This document shows positions 11,421 through 22,594 of a stretch of 64,000 nt of DNA, one piece after another; the first letter of the stretch is position 1; every line of letters begins with the position of its first letter. The notes beneath the pieces were generated by a model that had not been told where the DNA came from, searched no databases, and saw nothing but the letters and a program-made list of their open reading frames with translations. The translations under genes and the position numbers were made by a program. The stretch lies in assembly GCA_963556695.1 (NCBI GenBank), contig CAUWAG010000020.1:5890001-5954000 (forward strand). Direction: 5' to 3'. The DNA comes from Anthostomella pinea. Taxonomy: Eukaryota; Ascomycota; Sordariomycetes; Xylariales; Xylariaceae.

Positions 11421-13120
11421 TCATAATTCCAGTGGGTACCTCTTCCTCAGCCCTGTACCGAATCTATACACAAGTATCGGGACCGGGATAAAAGCGATGG
11501 CAATAAACCCAAGCACCGAGTTTCCCCAGCCCAGTCCCAGGGACGAGAATAATGACGGCCCTGCCAATGGCAGAAAAGCAGCAGTAACGCTGCGCAGCAC
11601 CGTGAAGGCTGCGAGTCCCGACGCCAAGTACGTGGGGTAGGCGTCGATGATGTAGGCCTGCGTGGGCAGAAACACGCCGATGATGCCCAGGCCGAGGGGA
11701 AAGAGCGCTATGATGGGCACGATCCAATGGACCTGCTTCTCGGCCGTCCACCCGTACCAAAAGAAGGTGATCGGCCATATGCAGGCGTAGTAGACGATTA
11801 GGTTGAGGCGCGATTTCCGGCTCGTAGACGCCGTTATTGGCCTTGGTCAGTCGGATGGCCGTCTTGTCGAATAACACCGAGAAGCTGTAGAGACCCACCA
11901 TGTATCCGAGGCCCATGGACAGGTAGACGACACCGGTGATACCGGTCGAGAAGCCGTAATGGTCTTCGAACGTGGGCGAGATCGAGTTATACATCAAGTA
12001 CATGGTTCCGTATATGAACGACTTGTAGATAGACAGTACGGAGAGAATGGGCGCGAAGGCGAGCATCTTCAGGGGGCGCGAGAATCCGGTCTTCAGTATA
12101 GCGGTCTGGGATAGTTGGGCCGAGTCGAATTTCTCGTAGCAGCTAACTAGGTCGTTCCGATCGAGTTCCTTGCTCACGCGCTTGACTTTGTGGCCGACGA
12201 GAACCTTGTGGTTAGTTTCCGGGAGGAATATCGCGAGCACTAATGTAACAATTACTGAGGGAATGAATACGATCCAGGGGGCCCACCGCCATCCGAACGA
12301 CGCCGTGAAGAATGCCCCGAGGAGAGGCCCTAAGGTCGGGCCGATCAACGGTCCCAAGGTCCATAGCGAGAGAGCTTTGCCGCGCTCGACCACAGGGAAG
12401 AGGTCACCTATCACAGCCCCTCTCAGCGTCAAACAGCCGCTCCCGTCTACCCCCGAAAGAAAATGAAAGGCGACGAGAACATCGAGGCTTGGAGCCAGAG
12501 CGCAGCCGATGTGCCACAGACAGAGGAAGATATTCGCAGCGGTCAAGACGGGCGCTCGACCGTGTACCTATGAGAGAGGACACAGGAATAATGGCCCAAC
12601 CGCGTAGCCTAGAAGGAAGATGCTGACAGGGAACGCGCCTTTGGTGATGTTAACGTTGTGGAACTCGGCGTTGATATCAGCAATGGCAGGTGCTAGCATA
12701 CTGGACGATAGTAGTGACATGAACGTGATGAGGGTGAGAGACGAGACTATCACCCATTTGCGGGCCGAAGTGAAGTTCAGGGGCATTGCTGGGTCGTCTT
12801 GGCTCTCCCAGCCGACGATGCCCTAACTGAGGTCGGAAACCGGCAAATTGTGGGAGCGACATTATCCTTCTTCTGGCTGGACCTGCTCGCCCTGCTGATG
12901 ATTCTTCATACTTTGCTCCGCTTACTGACCCGGCTGCGGGACGAGTCGACTTTTCGGATTTCATCCTGGGCTGGTGTGGGTGTGACATGCTGGTGGGCAA
13001 AGAAGCGAAGCAACTCACGGCATTGGGTACTTCGATCTCGTTTTCTGAAACGCCCCGTTCCTCGTCTGACTCCGGGCGATGACCCTTTTCATCATGCTTG
13101 ATATCGGGATCTGGTGACAT
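11421..13120 (-). pseudogene. MFS drug/H+ antiporter-type transporter, broken
   Basis: Exon 1 is 13120-13019 (hydrophilic N-terminus, 34 codons). A GTGAGT...TTAG intron (12823-13018) leads in frame to GIVGWESQDDPAMPLNF, the usual start of TM1 in fungal DHA1-type carriers. Twelve-helix MFS sequence follows, including a motif-like LGYAVGPL, FHFLSGVDGSGCLTLRG and the C-terminal GLGWGNSVLGFIAIAFIPV. Two lesions break it: a TAG at 12568-12570 (CPLS*VHGRAP, where relatives have an acidic residue) and a one-base frameshift near 11811 (YEPEI|RLNLIVYY). No GT-AG intron can remove either. Substrate unknown. The rest is well conserved, so loss looks recent, unless both are assembly errors. Confidence 0.85.
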
Positions 13121-14721
13121 GATGGAATGTCGCTAGAGGCGTGTTAAGAAGGCGCAGAAATGACTTCAAACGATGTGAGTATTGCGGGATTGTAAGTTGT
13201 TGCCTTGCCGTGTGCTTGGTTGAAAGACAAGCAGAGCGAGACAGTAGGTATGACTTGGTCTGAGTCACGAAAATCCAAGGTCCGGAATACTTGACCATAA
13301 CAGCAGCTACCAAGAGGTAGTCCCGAGTCAATGGTGAATGTAGATCAACCGACCACTTGAAAATCCCGAAAGGGTAGTAGATGAATCCCAAAAGGGTAGT
13401 AGGTGGTTACCATTTTCGAATGTGGCACAGCAGACCAAAGAACTGAACGAGAATGAACAGTGCGCCGGTTTCGACAGGGAGCCCTGTCAAGTACCAGAAT
13501 GATGAAAACTGCGAGAAATACTTCTGATTTCTTCTTTCGAAACAGCAAGGCAGAGTATCTTATCGTATCCAGAGATAAAATGGACGACGGCAGTGCCCCG
13601 TCAATGAGGTCGCCTGTACACAGCAGGCACACCTACCGGGCGGCATTTTTCAACGACGGGACGATTGAACCACGAACCACAAGGTCCGGGCTGGTCGAGT
13701 GTCACCGGCCTCAAGCACGCCTGACACGACAAGGATTCCCCCATGGCGTCGCCCATCAGGCTAGAGAGCTGCTCATCCCATAGACTCGTGTGGGGTTTCC
13801 GCTCAGCTGACTGTGTTGAGAAGTGGACATTATCCGCTTTCTCAAGCCATAGGTAGAGCAGGCTCGGCAGGCATCTCTCTCCTGGGGTGATGGAACCTGG
13901 CAATGCCATCGTCTTGCAACCAGGTTGTGGTGCGAATCTGCGATCCATGTCTCGGACATACGAGGCTCTTCCAAGTCGGGGGTACGAACCAACCTGTCGG
14001 AGTGTAGATAGATAATCAGACTGAGGTGGTAGCCGATAGGACCTTGCAATGGATTTCACCACGGAAACTGTCCCATGTCCTACTTGACGAACTGTCTGAA
14101 CTGATCGCCATAGGAGCTGCTGACGAGGCGTAAGACAAATACAGAAAGCCATTGTTTGTTTGAATTGCAAGATGATGTCGCGGGCGCAGGTGCGGTAGAC
14201 TCTTTCAACACATTTATCAGCCAACCAACTCAATATGTCTTATTTGTCTAGGTAGACAAACACAAGCTGAAGTCAGTTCACAGCAAAAAGGGGTCAAGGA
14301 TGATACCTGTGCTGACTTCTAAGCTTCAATGTTTTCGGGTTGGATCTGCAGCTTGCCTTCCGGCTCTATGTGGCCCGTGCCCGGTGCTCGTCATTGTTAC
14401 CGTTAAGAGCGGAAGGTGGGGTTCTGGCATGTGATTTCAGATTAGGTAATGAGTACAGACGGCCCTGCCAATCAGGTGAGAATCCACACACATTAACACG
14501 TCCTCACTGATCAGGCTGTCAGGCTTTGCTTCAGCCTCGAAGTCGCTTTGCCTCTTGAGGCCACGACGCATTGCGAGTTTGCGCCGGCGATACCACACAA
14601 CCCCACAAACACTCCCTCATTTTTGTGAACCCACGACCGCTGACCTCCTCATCACCACTCCTTCATTCCATGCCGACATCCTCACCTCGAGTCGAACGCA
14701 TACGATGCGTGTCCTGCCACG
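13121..14721. other. Intergenic, no supported gene
   Basis: Contains a minus-strand ORF of 210 codons (13601-14233) with no recognisable domain or usual coding character, and a short tandem duplication ATCCCRAAAGGGTAGTAG at about 13364-13402. The region 14240-14721 probably holds the ALG7 promoter. Confidence 0.5.
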
Positions 14722-16192
14722 ATGCCAAGCACAACATCACCAACGGCGCTCTCGAGCACTGAATCTGTCGCCCTCAGTGGGGTCGCCGTAGTATGCGTCG
14801 CCACCCTCATCCGCACCTTCGACGGAGAAGGCGAGCCGCTGGTCGCATCCTTGGCTCTGAGTGGTCTTGCCTTCGCTGCCAGCTATGCCATGATCAGATG
14901 GCTGGGTCCGACCTTCCTCAAGGCCGGCTTGAAGGGCCGCGACATGTCCAAAGTCAACAACAGCCACTACATACCTGAGTGCATGGGAGCCATATGCGCT
15001 GTGGTCTACCTCCTGACCATCATCATCTTCATACCCTTTCCTTTCTACAAAGACATCGTTGTCGCGACTAGTGGCGGTGGAAATCGGGATGTGGTCATGA
15101 ATGTTGAATTCGTTCAGCAGGGGAGATTGCTTCACAAGTTCCCGCATAGCAAGGTACGAGCCTACCTCCTCCCACGTAATCATCATGCTGACAGCTTCAA
15201 TGCCACAGCTGGCCTCGTTCTTGTCTGCAATCATCTCTCTACAGTCCATAACCCTTCTCGGCATTGGCGACGATCTCTTCGATATCCGCTGGCGACACAA
15301 GTTCTTCATCCCGGCCTTCGCCTCGATTCCTCTCCTCGTCATCTACTTCGTCGATTTTGGTGTCACCTCGATCGTTCTGCCAACCTTTCTCCAACCCTAC
15401 ATCGGCCGCGAGCTGCTCGACCTCGGCATACTCTACTATGGCTACATGGCAGCCTTCTCCATCTTCAGTCCCAACAGCATCAACATCCTGGCGGGCATCA
15501 ACGGCATCGAGGTCAGTCAGAGCATCGTCATTGCACTCCTTTTGGTGCTCAATGACGCCCTATACCTCCTCACACCATACCCTCACCCGGCCACCGACTC
15601 CCATCTGTTCTCTCTGTACTTCCTCCTGCCATTCTTGGGCGTGAGCTTCGCCCTTCTCTTCCACAACTGGTATCCTGCCCGTGTTTTCGTTGGAGACACG
15701 TACTGCTACTTTGCTGGTATGGTGTTCGTGGTGGTTAGTATCCTGGGTCACTTCTCGAAGACATTGATTCTGCTGCTGGTCCCGCAGATCTTCAATTTTA
15801 TCTACAGCTTGCCCCAGCTTTCCCATGTGCTCCCATGCCCACGTCACCGTCTGCCACACTTCAGCGCCAGGTCAGGACTACTCGAACCGAGTGTGACAAA
15901 GTGGGAGAAGGACAAGCAGCCGCGCCCCATTATCGCCCAAGGTCTGCGTCTCCTGGCCAAATTCAAGCTCTTGCGCATCAAAGAAGATGAAGAAGGTCGA
16001 ATCGAAGAGACGAGTAACTTCACCATCCTCAACCTGTGGCTTGTCTGGCGAGGACCGATGAGGGAGGACAGATTGGCCGTGGAGATCACAACCATGCAAA
16101 TCCTGGTCGGTCTGTTCGGTCTCTTTGTGAGACACAAGTTGGCTCTTCTGATCTTCCGCGAAGACAATCTGAGCATCAAAAGTCCCGTCTAG
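14722..16192 (+). CDS. ALG7: UDP-GlcNAc:dolichyl-phosphate GlcNAc-1-P transferase
   Basis: Two exons, 14722-15153 and 15209-16192, with a 55-bp intron (GTACGA...CCACAG, branch GCTGACAG), phase 0, 471 residues. ALG7/GPT catalyses the first step of dolichol-linked oligosaccharide assembly in the ER membrane, making Dol-PP-GlcNAc, and is the tunicamycin target (family knowledge). Seen: multiple hydrophobic helices, the IPE-CMG stretch, the catalytic-loop motif LGIGDDLFDIRWRHK, NSINILAGINGIE, HNWYPARVFVGDTYCYFAGM and PQIFNFIYSLPQL followed by PCPRHRLP. These are family signatures in the expected order. Length is close to yeast Alg7 (about 450). Intact, no lesions. Confidence 0.95.
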
Positions 16193-17946
16193 ACTTAGAT
16201 CTGGATACACGAGATACCCTTTGCTACTTACTTGTACAGTATATAGATGCAAACTGGCTTCCGCATGTCGAGCTAGATTCATGTAAAAACAGGACAGCTT
16301 CGGAATAATGCATGCGAGAATGAATTCCAAAGATTACCCGTCCATCTCATAATATGGGAATGGATACTCGACTATCCGCTTCTTGCCTTCATACACCATT
16401 GACTGACGAAGACACAATCATGTGTTAGCCAGTATCTGGGTTTGTAAACCGAACTGACGTTTATTGGTATTTGGTCTCGGTTTCGTGGCGACTCGAGCAT
16501 GATTATAGGGGTCAGTAGGTCGACAAGCCCTGATTCCATCCAGCAAGGTAAACACTGGCGAGGACTAGAAGCTTGCTTACAGTAACGTCAGGACTGTACA
16601 TCTCCATGATGGATGGTGATGGTGCGGGTTGCAGTTGCAGTCGCCAATACAGGTACTATCTAGATTACCGTGTCAGAGGGAATCCCGGGCTTCCAAATAT
16701 CGGCATGCTAAATTCGTCCCTATCTCCCTTAACTCCGTGCTGAGGCGGTGCTGACAGCACGCCGAAGTTCTCAGGTCATGCGGAAGAGGTAATCAATGCT
16801 GTTCATCATACCGTGATGCTGGACTCGAACTTGTAAGTTGTGGACGGTGGCAGTGCAGCCATGACCGAGGGAACCTCCATTGGCCTTGCTGGTGGAGTTG
16901 GTTCAATCTGCTCAAAACTTCGTTTCTATTGGTATGCGGCTGGACGCTCTTGGTTATATTTGGCGGCGGTAGCTTGTCATGATGACCAGTGGTGCCGGTA
17001 TGATTGCTACCACGCGTGTCACGTGTGACCCGCGTTTTGATGCCGTGTCATGATACGCGTCGATGCCATTCCCTCCTCCCCCCCTACGAGAAGAACTAGC
17101 TCATTACCTTAGGTACCTAAGGTAGGGGCTACCCGAAAGACCAAGTCTGGGCTCCCGTGCCTGCCTTAGTCTACCCCAAACGTGTCTTCGCAGCCGACGG
17201 AAGTCTCGACTGCCTAAGGTACCTAGGTACCTATGTTGGGCAGGTGCTACGCAACCGTACCTATAGGAATTCACAGTATCACAACTCCACTGCAGACCTG
17301 GAGAAATCGGTTCTCCAGCTTCCTTACCACAACCAATCGATTCAACCACATCTTCACCAGATTCCGGGCCGAAACTGTGACCAGCTCGGCAGTCCGCAAC
17401 GTCATCGGCTACTACCACGCCGGCCTGAATGAAGGGCAGCAGCCTCGGGCAGTCCACAGTGCAATACTCTTCTCGGGGACCACTTCTAGCTGATTCTTGA
17501 GGTTTCGGGCACAAGTCGACGCCCATTCAGGCTTGTAGGGGCACTCTGATCAGGCTAGCCTGGGCATTTTGTCATTCGAGCGCTCGGAACAAAGATCAAT
17601 AAATCTCTGTGGCCGCCTTCTTCCGGTATACCCAGAGACGCCGTCTTGGGCAAACGAGAACACATGCTTGATGCCTGGATGATCTGCTCGGCTTTCACAG
17701 GTAACAAAACTTTGATTATTCCTGCTCATCATCGATTTAAAGATCCCGCTGACACCTAAACACAATCACAGAGATCTCTTAGTAGGCTGATCTGTGAAGG
17801 TCATTCCCTGGTACATCGAACTGCGACAGTGCCCCGGACGTACGTGGCTTATCGTGAGATACCCTACGGACTGCGAGCAACTTACACCACCACCTCAACC
17901 AGACTCAGATCAGTCGTCTATCGAAGTCGACCATCGCAACCTAGCC
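16193..17946. other. Intergenic, no supported gene
   Basis: Only short overlapping ORFs. An ORF pair around 17104-17526 on both strands has no recognisable product. 17105-17235 carries palindromic TACCTAAGGTACC motifs, listed separately. Confidence 0.55.
17105..17235. repeat. Palindromic TACCTAAGGTACCT motifs
   Basis: CCTTAGGTACCTAAGG at about 17107-17122 is a perfect palindrome. CTAAGGTACCTAGGTACCT at about 17213-17231 repeats it. Similar tetranucleotide tracts occur at about 36482-36510 and as ACCTACCTACCT at about 28576. Such tracts are common between genes in Pezizomycotina; function unknown. Confidence 0.6.
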
Positions 17947-18924
17947 ATGGATATCCTTCCAGCCAAGCACACGGGTCTAAACGAGGACGCCCTTCCAGCC
18001 GAGCGCCCTTCTTCGAGCATGGCGAACCCCCTAGTTTTCCATCGCTTCTCACAGTTGCCACCGGAGTTACGCCTCGCCGTCTGGGGATACTTTTCACTGT
18101 CTAGCGAGCCCGCCGTCCACCAATTCGATGACCATCGGATGCAGTCGGCGTACCTCATAGAATCAGCTCTCATCCCCGCTACCCGGACTCTCATGCAGGT
18201 CAGCCGAGAGGCGAGAGATGCAGTCCTGAAGAAGCGACAATGCATCAAGGCCGGAGTTTTCCATGCGACGGAGTGTTTTCACCCTGGTGGCCGCTGGCAA
18301 GGACGCTGGTGGGCAGGCGCTTTTGTCGACTGGGAAAAGGATCTTTTCTTCTTCAGAGAAAGCTCAAACCCCCTATACGATGCGTCTCACGCCCCGCCCT
18401 CCTGGCGCCCGGAGTGAATGAAGTATGGTAGGCAAATTGCCATAACAATGGGACCGGGCCACCTCGTTGGCCGTGGCGTGACAGAGCACGAGACCACTTA
18501 CCTCCGATCTACCCTTAGGAGCTTGGGGCCGCAGTTCGAGTCCCTACGTCGCGTTCTCATCGTAGTACCCTTTGACGATACGATATTTGCTGAACACTCG
18601 GGGAGATTGGTGAGGGTGACATCCGGTCTTGGGGATCGCCTCGCCGACATACCGAGAGATGAATACCAGTTCGTGCCGCTTGCGTCTGACGGTCTTGCAC
18701 AGCTGTTCGAGCGCGATCACCAGCGTCGACTGCCTAAGCGGCGTCGAGATATGCTTCTGCCACACTTCCACGAGATTCAATGAGTCGCCCGCTCGTTCAT
18801 CCCTTGGAACTGCAAACGCGGCATCGACGTTGATGTTGTCCTTGATGACATTATCCCCCGAGGACCGGTACCTTCGCTAGGTTATCGTGTCGACCACTGG
18901 CAAGAAAGCGCTGTTCGACGCTGA
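17947..18924 (+). pseudogene. 2EXR-domain protein, interrupted by in-frame stops
   Basis: One frame runs from ATG 17947 (context GCCATGG) to TGA 18922-18924 with two internal TGAs at 18415-18417 and 18781-18783. The N-terminal half carries the 2EXR signature FHRFSQLPPELRLAVWGYF with a LMQVSREARDAVL helix and VDWEKDLFFF, a domain of unknown function expanded in filamentous ascomycetes. Sequence after the first TGA (RQIAITMG, then LRSLGPQFESLRRVLIVVP) continues the usual 2EXR pattern in the same frame, and so does SFIPW after the second TGA. The simplest reading is one gene with two nonsense changes. A shorter functional protein ending at 18417 cannot be excluded. Confidence 0.7.
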
Positions 18925-19881
18925 CTTTCAAGCACGATGTCCCTGGCGCCTACGAGGTCTTCAACTGATGGTAGCCCCAGGCCTTACCACGATGGTTGTG
19001 ATTTCAACAAGCCTCCAAGAGGCACCACTCTGGTTTCCCCCTCTTCCATGGTTCACTCTTGTCACCTCCTGCCAGGCGACTCTGACTGCCGAAACTTTGG
19101 TCCGATCTATTCCGTTGTAATTCAGTCTGCTCGACATCACAAACATTGCGCAGGGGCTTTCACTTGCTGGAGACGAGATCCCTACGGTCTACGCCGGTTT
19201 CTTATGGGGACCGTGTGTTTGAGATGAGAGGGGAAAGGGGCTCGCCCCTTTCACGAGCTGCTGCTGCATTTCGCCGGATCCGAGCTTTGCAAGCGCGTCT
19301 TGGGGTGTCGCCTTGATATTCAATCGGTTTGCACGAGGTAGGAGAAATATGGATGAGAAACAAGTGTTAGGAAGCATCACAGAGGATAGAGGCCTCATCA
19401 ATATGACTGACTACCCAATTTTCCTACGCATATTCAATCTTCCTCGCAGATCAAAGCGTTATTATCACCCTTTCAAGGATGATTGTCTGAAAGGTTCGAG
19501 ACAGTTATGGAGAAATTTCTCAGCCTGTATGGGTGCGACTTTGGAGACGGGCGCGAGAGTTTGAGCTTATTTCCATATCCGGGACAGCGACGAGAACGAA
19601 AAACTTTGTAATTCTGCTCAACCTTTGTGGCGTGGTGCCCACAGACAAAAAGGCTTGATAAGATCTAAATTCACAAGGCCAGTTATTTTAATCCAATCGT
19701 GGAACTTTCACGTTCAGGTTTACTTCGCGGCCAGTTCTGGCTCACAAATCTGATATTTAAAGGCATGCCCCAGCCTTGTCCTTCTTCCTTCTCTGCTGCA
19801 TTCACCAATCCTATTTTACACCCTCGCACACGCACACGCACACGCACACACTCGCACACGAACACGAACACATTAGCCACG
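18925..19881. other. Intergenic, no supported gene
   Basis: Short overlapping ORFs only. A CACACG-type microsatellite occupies about 19826-19872, directly upstream of the 19882 start, probably in its 5' untranslated region. Confidence 0.55.
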
Positions 19882-20371
19882 ATGGCAAAAGCAACAATCA
19901 GCGATACCTCCGCCCCGAGCGCCGCAAACACAAACCCGCAAGACGCCAGCTCCAGCAACTCTGGAACCAACCTCGGGCAGGGACAGCCGCGCCACAAAAG
20001 CGGCAGACACTACCCCGTCCGCTGGGACCGCTACGATGTCGACGAAGAAGCCGTGCGGAAAAACCCGGCTCTGGACGGCATCGAGTTCATCATGGTCAAG
20101 CAGCCGCAGGTAGTGCCCGGGATCCCGCCCCACGGGGTTCTGGAACACCATCGTCGACCGCGTGAGCTTCTTCTTCGAGGACATCCGCGTCACCTGGAAG
20201 GACCTGCGCGCGATACGTGCCGGCCGGAGGAAAACCTGGGAACTGAGGAAAGGGGAGGTCGATCACTGGGTCTGGGACGGCGCGAAGCGGCAGTGGCAGT
20301 ACAGCCGTTGGGGCAAGCGCGTTGACTCGGGCCTGAATCCGGGGTATCTTGATCTGCAGGGTCATGCGTGA
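19882..20371 (+). pseudogene. Small hypothetical protein gene with one frameshift
   Basis: ATG 19882 (context ACGATGG) opens a hydrophilic, Ser/Asn-rich N-terminus, then HYPVRWDRYDVDEEAVRKNP and DGIEFIMVKQPQVVPGIPP. The frame is lost near 20127 in the run GCCCC. Reading one base later gives GFWNTIVDRVSFFFEDIRVT and WELRKGEVDHWVWDGAKRQW, clearly coding in character. One extra C explains it; no GT-AG intron does. The protein would be about 162 residues and soluble; I do not recognise the family. The terminal codon lies on GCGTGAGT, a possible 5' splice site, with CTAG|TGTTAC at about 20423, so an alternative C-terminus is possible. The frameshift may be real or an assembly error. Confidence 0.55.
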
Positions 20372-21103
20372 GTTGGTATGATGTGACGGGACTTGGTATG
20401 GCTACTCCGGCTGGTGGACTAGTGTTACTACTGGATAACAAAAGAGCTCCAGACGGGTGGCTGACACTCCACGCGTCACGCTTGGGTGTGATTTGCCATA
20501 ACGTCTGTTATCCATGCCGCCTAAAGTAGATTATCATTATAATCCATCTTACGTGGGTCTTCTTCGTTGATTTAGATATGTGCGTGTGGCTGAAGCCACG
20601 AGGGCTCTCGTCGTGATGGAAGACACGTAGTTGGGCTCACAAGGGACATTTGCAGAATCAAGCCGTTCTAGTCAGGGCTAAAGCTTTTCTCACGCGGAGG
20701 CAGACGGTGGAATCCAAGAGCAGAACGTACATTGTATCTATGTAGCTTGAAAGCACGTTCACTCCATTCTTCGTGTGTCGGGTGCGGTTAGCACTGAACG
20801 AGTGGTAGCTACCGTATGCATCCCCCAAAAAAGCCTGCCTCTCTGTATCCGGATAGCAATCGCCTCCCACATTCAGTAACAAATGCATCCTGAAGCAATG
20901 CTCCGTGTATCCCCAGCTCCCTCCCGCTATCCGACCAGGACGTCCGACAATACCATAAGCAAGAGATGATCTCATGTCGTAGCTCCGGCTGCTGTTACGC
21001 GCGGCAGTGTAACATGTCAGCAAATGCCCCAAAGCAATAACAGTAACATCATCAACCCAAGACCCCCGACTCGACGCAGTACATACTTGAAGAGAGGCAG
21101 CAC
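20372..21103. other. Intergenic, no supported gene
   Basis: A minus-strand ORF of up to 185 codons overlaps the next gene in another frame and has no recognisable features. Nothing else seen. Confidence 0.5.
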
Positions 21104-21394
21104 CTAAGCTGGAGCAGCGACGCAATAGGGGGGGTGATGGGTGTCGACGAGCATACTGCACACCAAGCCCGACGGGGCGCAGTCGAAGATGAGGACGGTT
21201 TCCTGGTTGCGGCACTCGATTATGGTGGTGTAGTCAAGGTTGCACATGTATTTGTCGGCGCGACCCAGACATACGTTGTTGTAGTCCTCGGGTGAATCTG
21301 TGATTCCACCTTCGTCTTCTTGGGCTCGGGCGAGGAAGGGCTGAGTTGCCAGGACGGCCATGGCCTGCAGGAGGAGGGACTTCATCATCATCAT
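21104..21394 (-). CDS. Small secreted cysteine-rich protein, effector candidate
   Basis: Intronless, 96 residues, ATG at 21394. The N-terminus starts MMMMK, followed by a hydrophobic core and an ALA-type cleavage region (FLARAQ, about residue 25). The mature part is about 71 residues, acidic, with six cysteines (NNVC, YMCN, IIEC, FDCA, LVCS, PYCV), compatible with three disulfides. A TATA-like TATATAT lies about 170 bp upstream (about 21567). Size, signal peptide and even cysteine count fit a secreted effector or antimicrobial-type protein, but no family is recognised and the role is inference. The gene stands alone. Confidence 0.7.
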   Translation of the reverse strand: MMMMKSLLLQAMAVLATQPFLARAQEDEGGITDSPEDYNNVCLGRADKYMCNLDYTTIIECRNQETVLIFDCAPSGLVCSMLVDTHHPPYCVAAPA

Positions 21395-22057
21395 CGTGTA
21401 GAGTGGAAGAGGCTGGTTTGGATAGTCCTTGAAGCGGATGTTGGAGGTGGGTGGGAGTGCTGTCTGATGGGTATGTAGGTTTGGAGATTAGTTCTGGTGA
21501 TGGCCGAATAATGAGGATATGTGGTGGATGTGAGAGTGATGTATCTGGGAAGCTCATGGCAGACATATATACTAAAACCTTCCGGTCGTAGATTGGCTAT
21601 CGACGGCATGTACCGGCGAAACCTGGTCATGTTTTCATCCCTATCATAGCAAACAGCATGAGCATGGATCACTGCCAAACACCGCCGTGACTATGACAAA
21701 TGCCCTCTCGGAGCTTGTCTGAGTGTTTCACCGGATCAAGTCCTTTGTTTACTTTGAGCGGTCTGCCTGTTGCTCTAGGTAAGTTCCACTGGGATATTGA
21801 TGTTTGCTTTCGAGCTCGAGCAGCATGTTTGGTTTGTGCATTGAGACGAAAGAAGCATGAGCAGTGAGTGAGCCCCTGATACACCGTTCTCTTTGTTCCC
21901 GAGGTCTAACCAGCATGAGGCAAACTTGCAATCAGCAAACAAGCGATCCTCTGACTTGCATTGAGATTGCATGGTTTGATACCAGTGGATTCTACGCCCA
22001 TCAGTTCTAGTTACATGAGTTCATAGGAGCCTAAGTATCCCATCAAAGTCCTGACAA
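21395..22057. other. Intergenic, no supported gene
   Basis: Holds the promoter of the secreted-protein gene. Overlapping minus-strand ORFs of 60-95 codons at 21669-21972 show no features. Confidence 0.5.
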
Positions 22058-22594
22058 TCACTGATTCTCCGACCGACATCTTTCTCCCTTCAGCGCCCCC
22101 CAAAGATCGTCGATTATATTAAGAAACTTAAGAGCCGCAAGGTTCGTAGCGGAGACCGCCTGGAAGCCCCCGTCTTTCTTAGGCTCATCTATCTTCCGCC
22201 CTAGGTCGAATTGTCCCTTGCATGCCGAATTCTTCATCACCTGCTCTCCCAGTTCCTCTCCATACGCCTTCCAGTCCCAACCCAGCACGATCGGGGTAGA
22301 TTTTGCACGTTTCTTGGGGTAATTCATGAGTTGGTTTTCCAGTTCATTCAAAACCCATGTCTTGACTTTGTCTGTGGGTACTTCTTTGCTGTATATGATG
22401 ATCATCGGTGTCCGTTGATCGTCTTTGGCACGTTTCGCGACGACTTTGCAGCCCTTCCAAATGCTCTTATCCTGTTTTCTGAGTTTCATGAAGCATGACA
22501 GTAGCATTGCCTGGAACTCGGCCATGATGATTGTGCTCTCGTAGTAACTCGGGTCCGAGCTGAGGGACTCCTGACCAAGGGGAGCTTCTGACAT
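22058..22594 (-). CDS. Orphan family member 1 (four-gene cluster)
   Basis: Intronless, 178 residues from ATG 22594; the frame is open further upstream but without a likely earlier start. No signal peptide or membrane segment, soluble, mixed charge. I recognise no domain. It resembles its neighbour at 23289: an aromatic-rich helix with an EFQAMLLSCF segment, then IWKGC (neighbour LFQGC), PMIIIYSKEV (neighbour PGIVFYMSST), a following amphipathic helix, and near the C-terminus CKGQFDL (neighbour YLGKLDL). First of four co-oriented genes at 22.0-27.9 kb. Confidence 0.65.
   Translation of the reverse strand: MSEAPLGQESLSSDPSYYESTIIMAEFQAMLLSCFMKLRKQDKSIWKGCKVVAKRAKDDQRTPMIIIYSKEVPTDKVKTWVLNELENQLMNYPKKRAKSTPIVLGWDWKAYGEELGEQVMKNSACKGQFDLGRKIDEPKKDGGFQAVSATNLAALKFLNIIDDLWGALKGERCRSENQ

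Noticed and set aside
13601..14233. 210-codon minus-strand ORF
   Set aside because: No domain, signal peptide or conserved-looking motif, and it overlaps other ORFs in a gene-free region; likely chance.
17104..17526. Overlapping ORFs on both strands (140 and 86 codons)
   Set aside because: No recognised product; both cover palindromic GGTACC tracts of intergenic type.
20658..21215. 185-codon minus-strand ORF overlapping the secreted cysteine-rich gene
   Set aside because: It shares sequence in another frame with a better-supported gene and has no features of its own.
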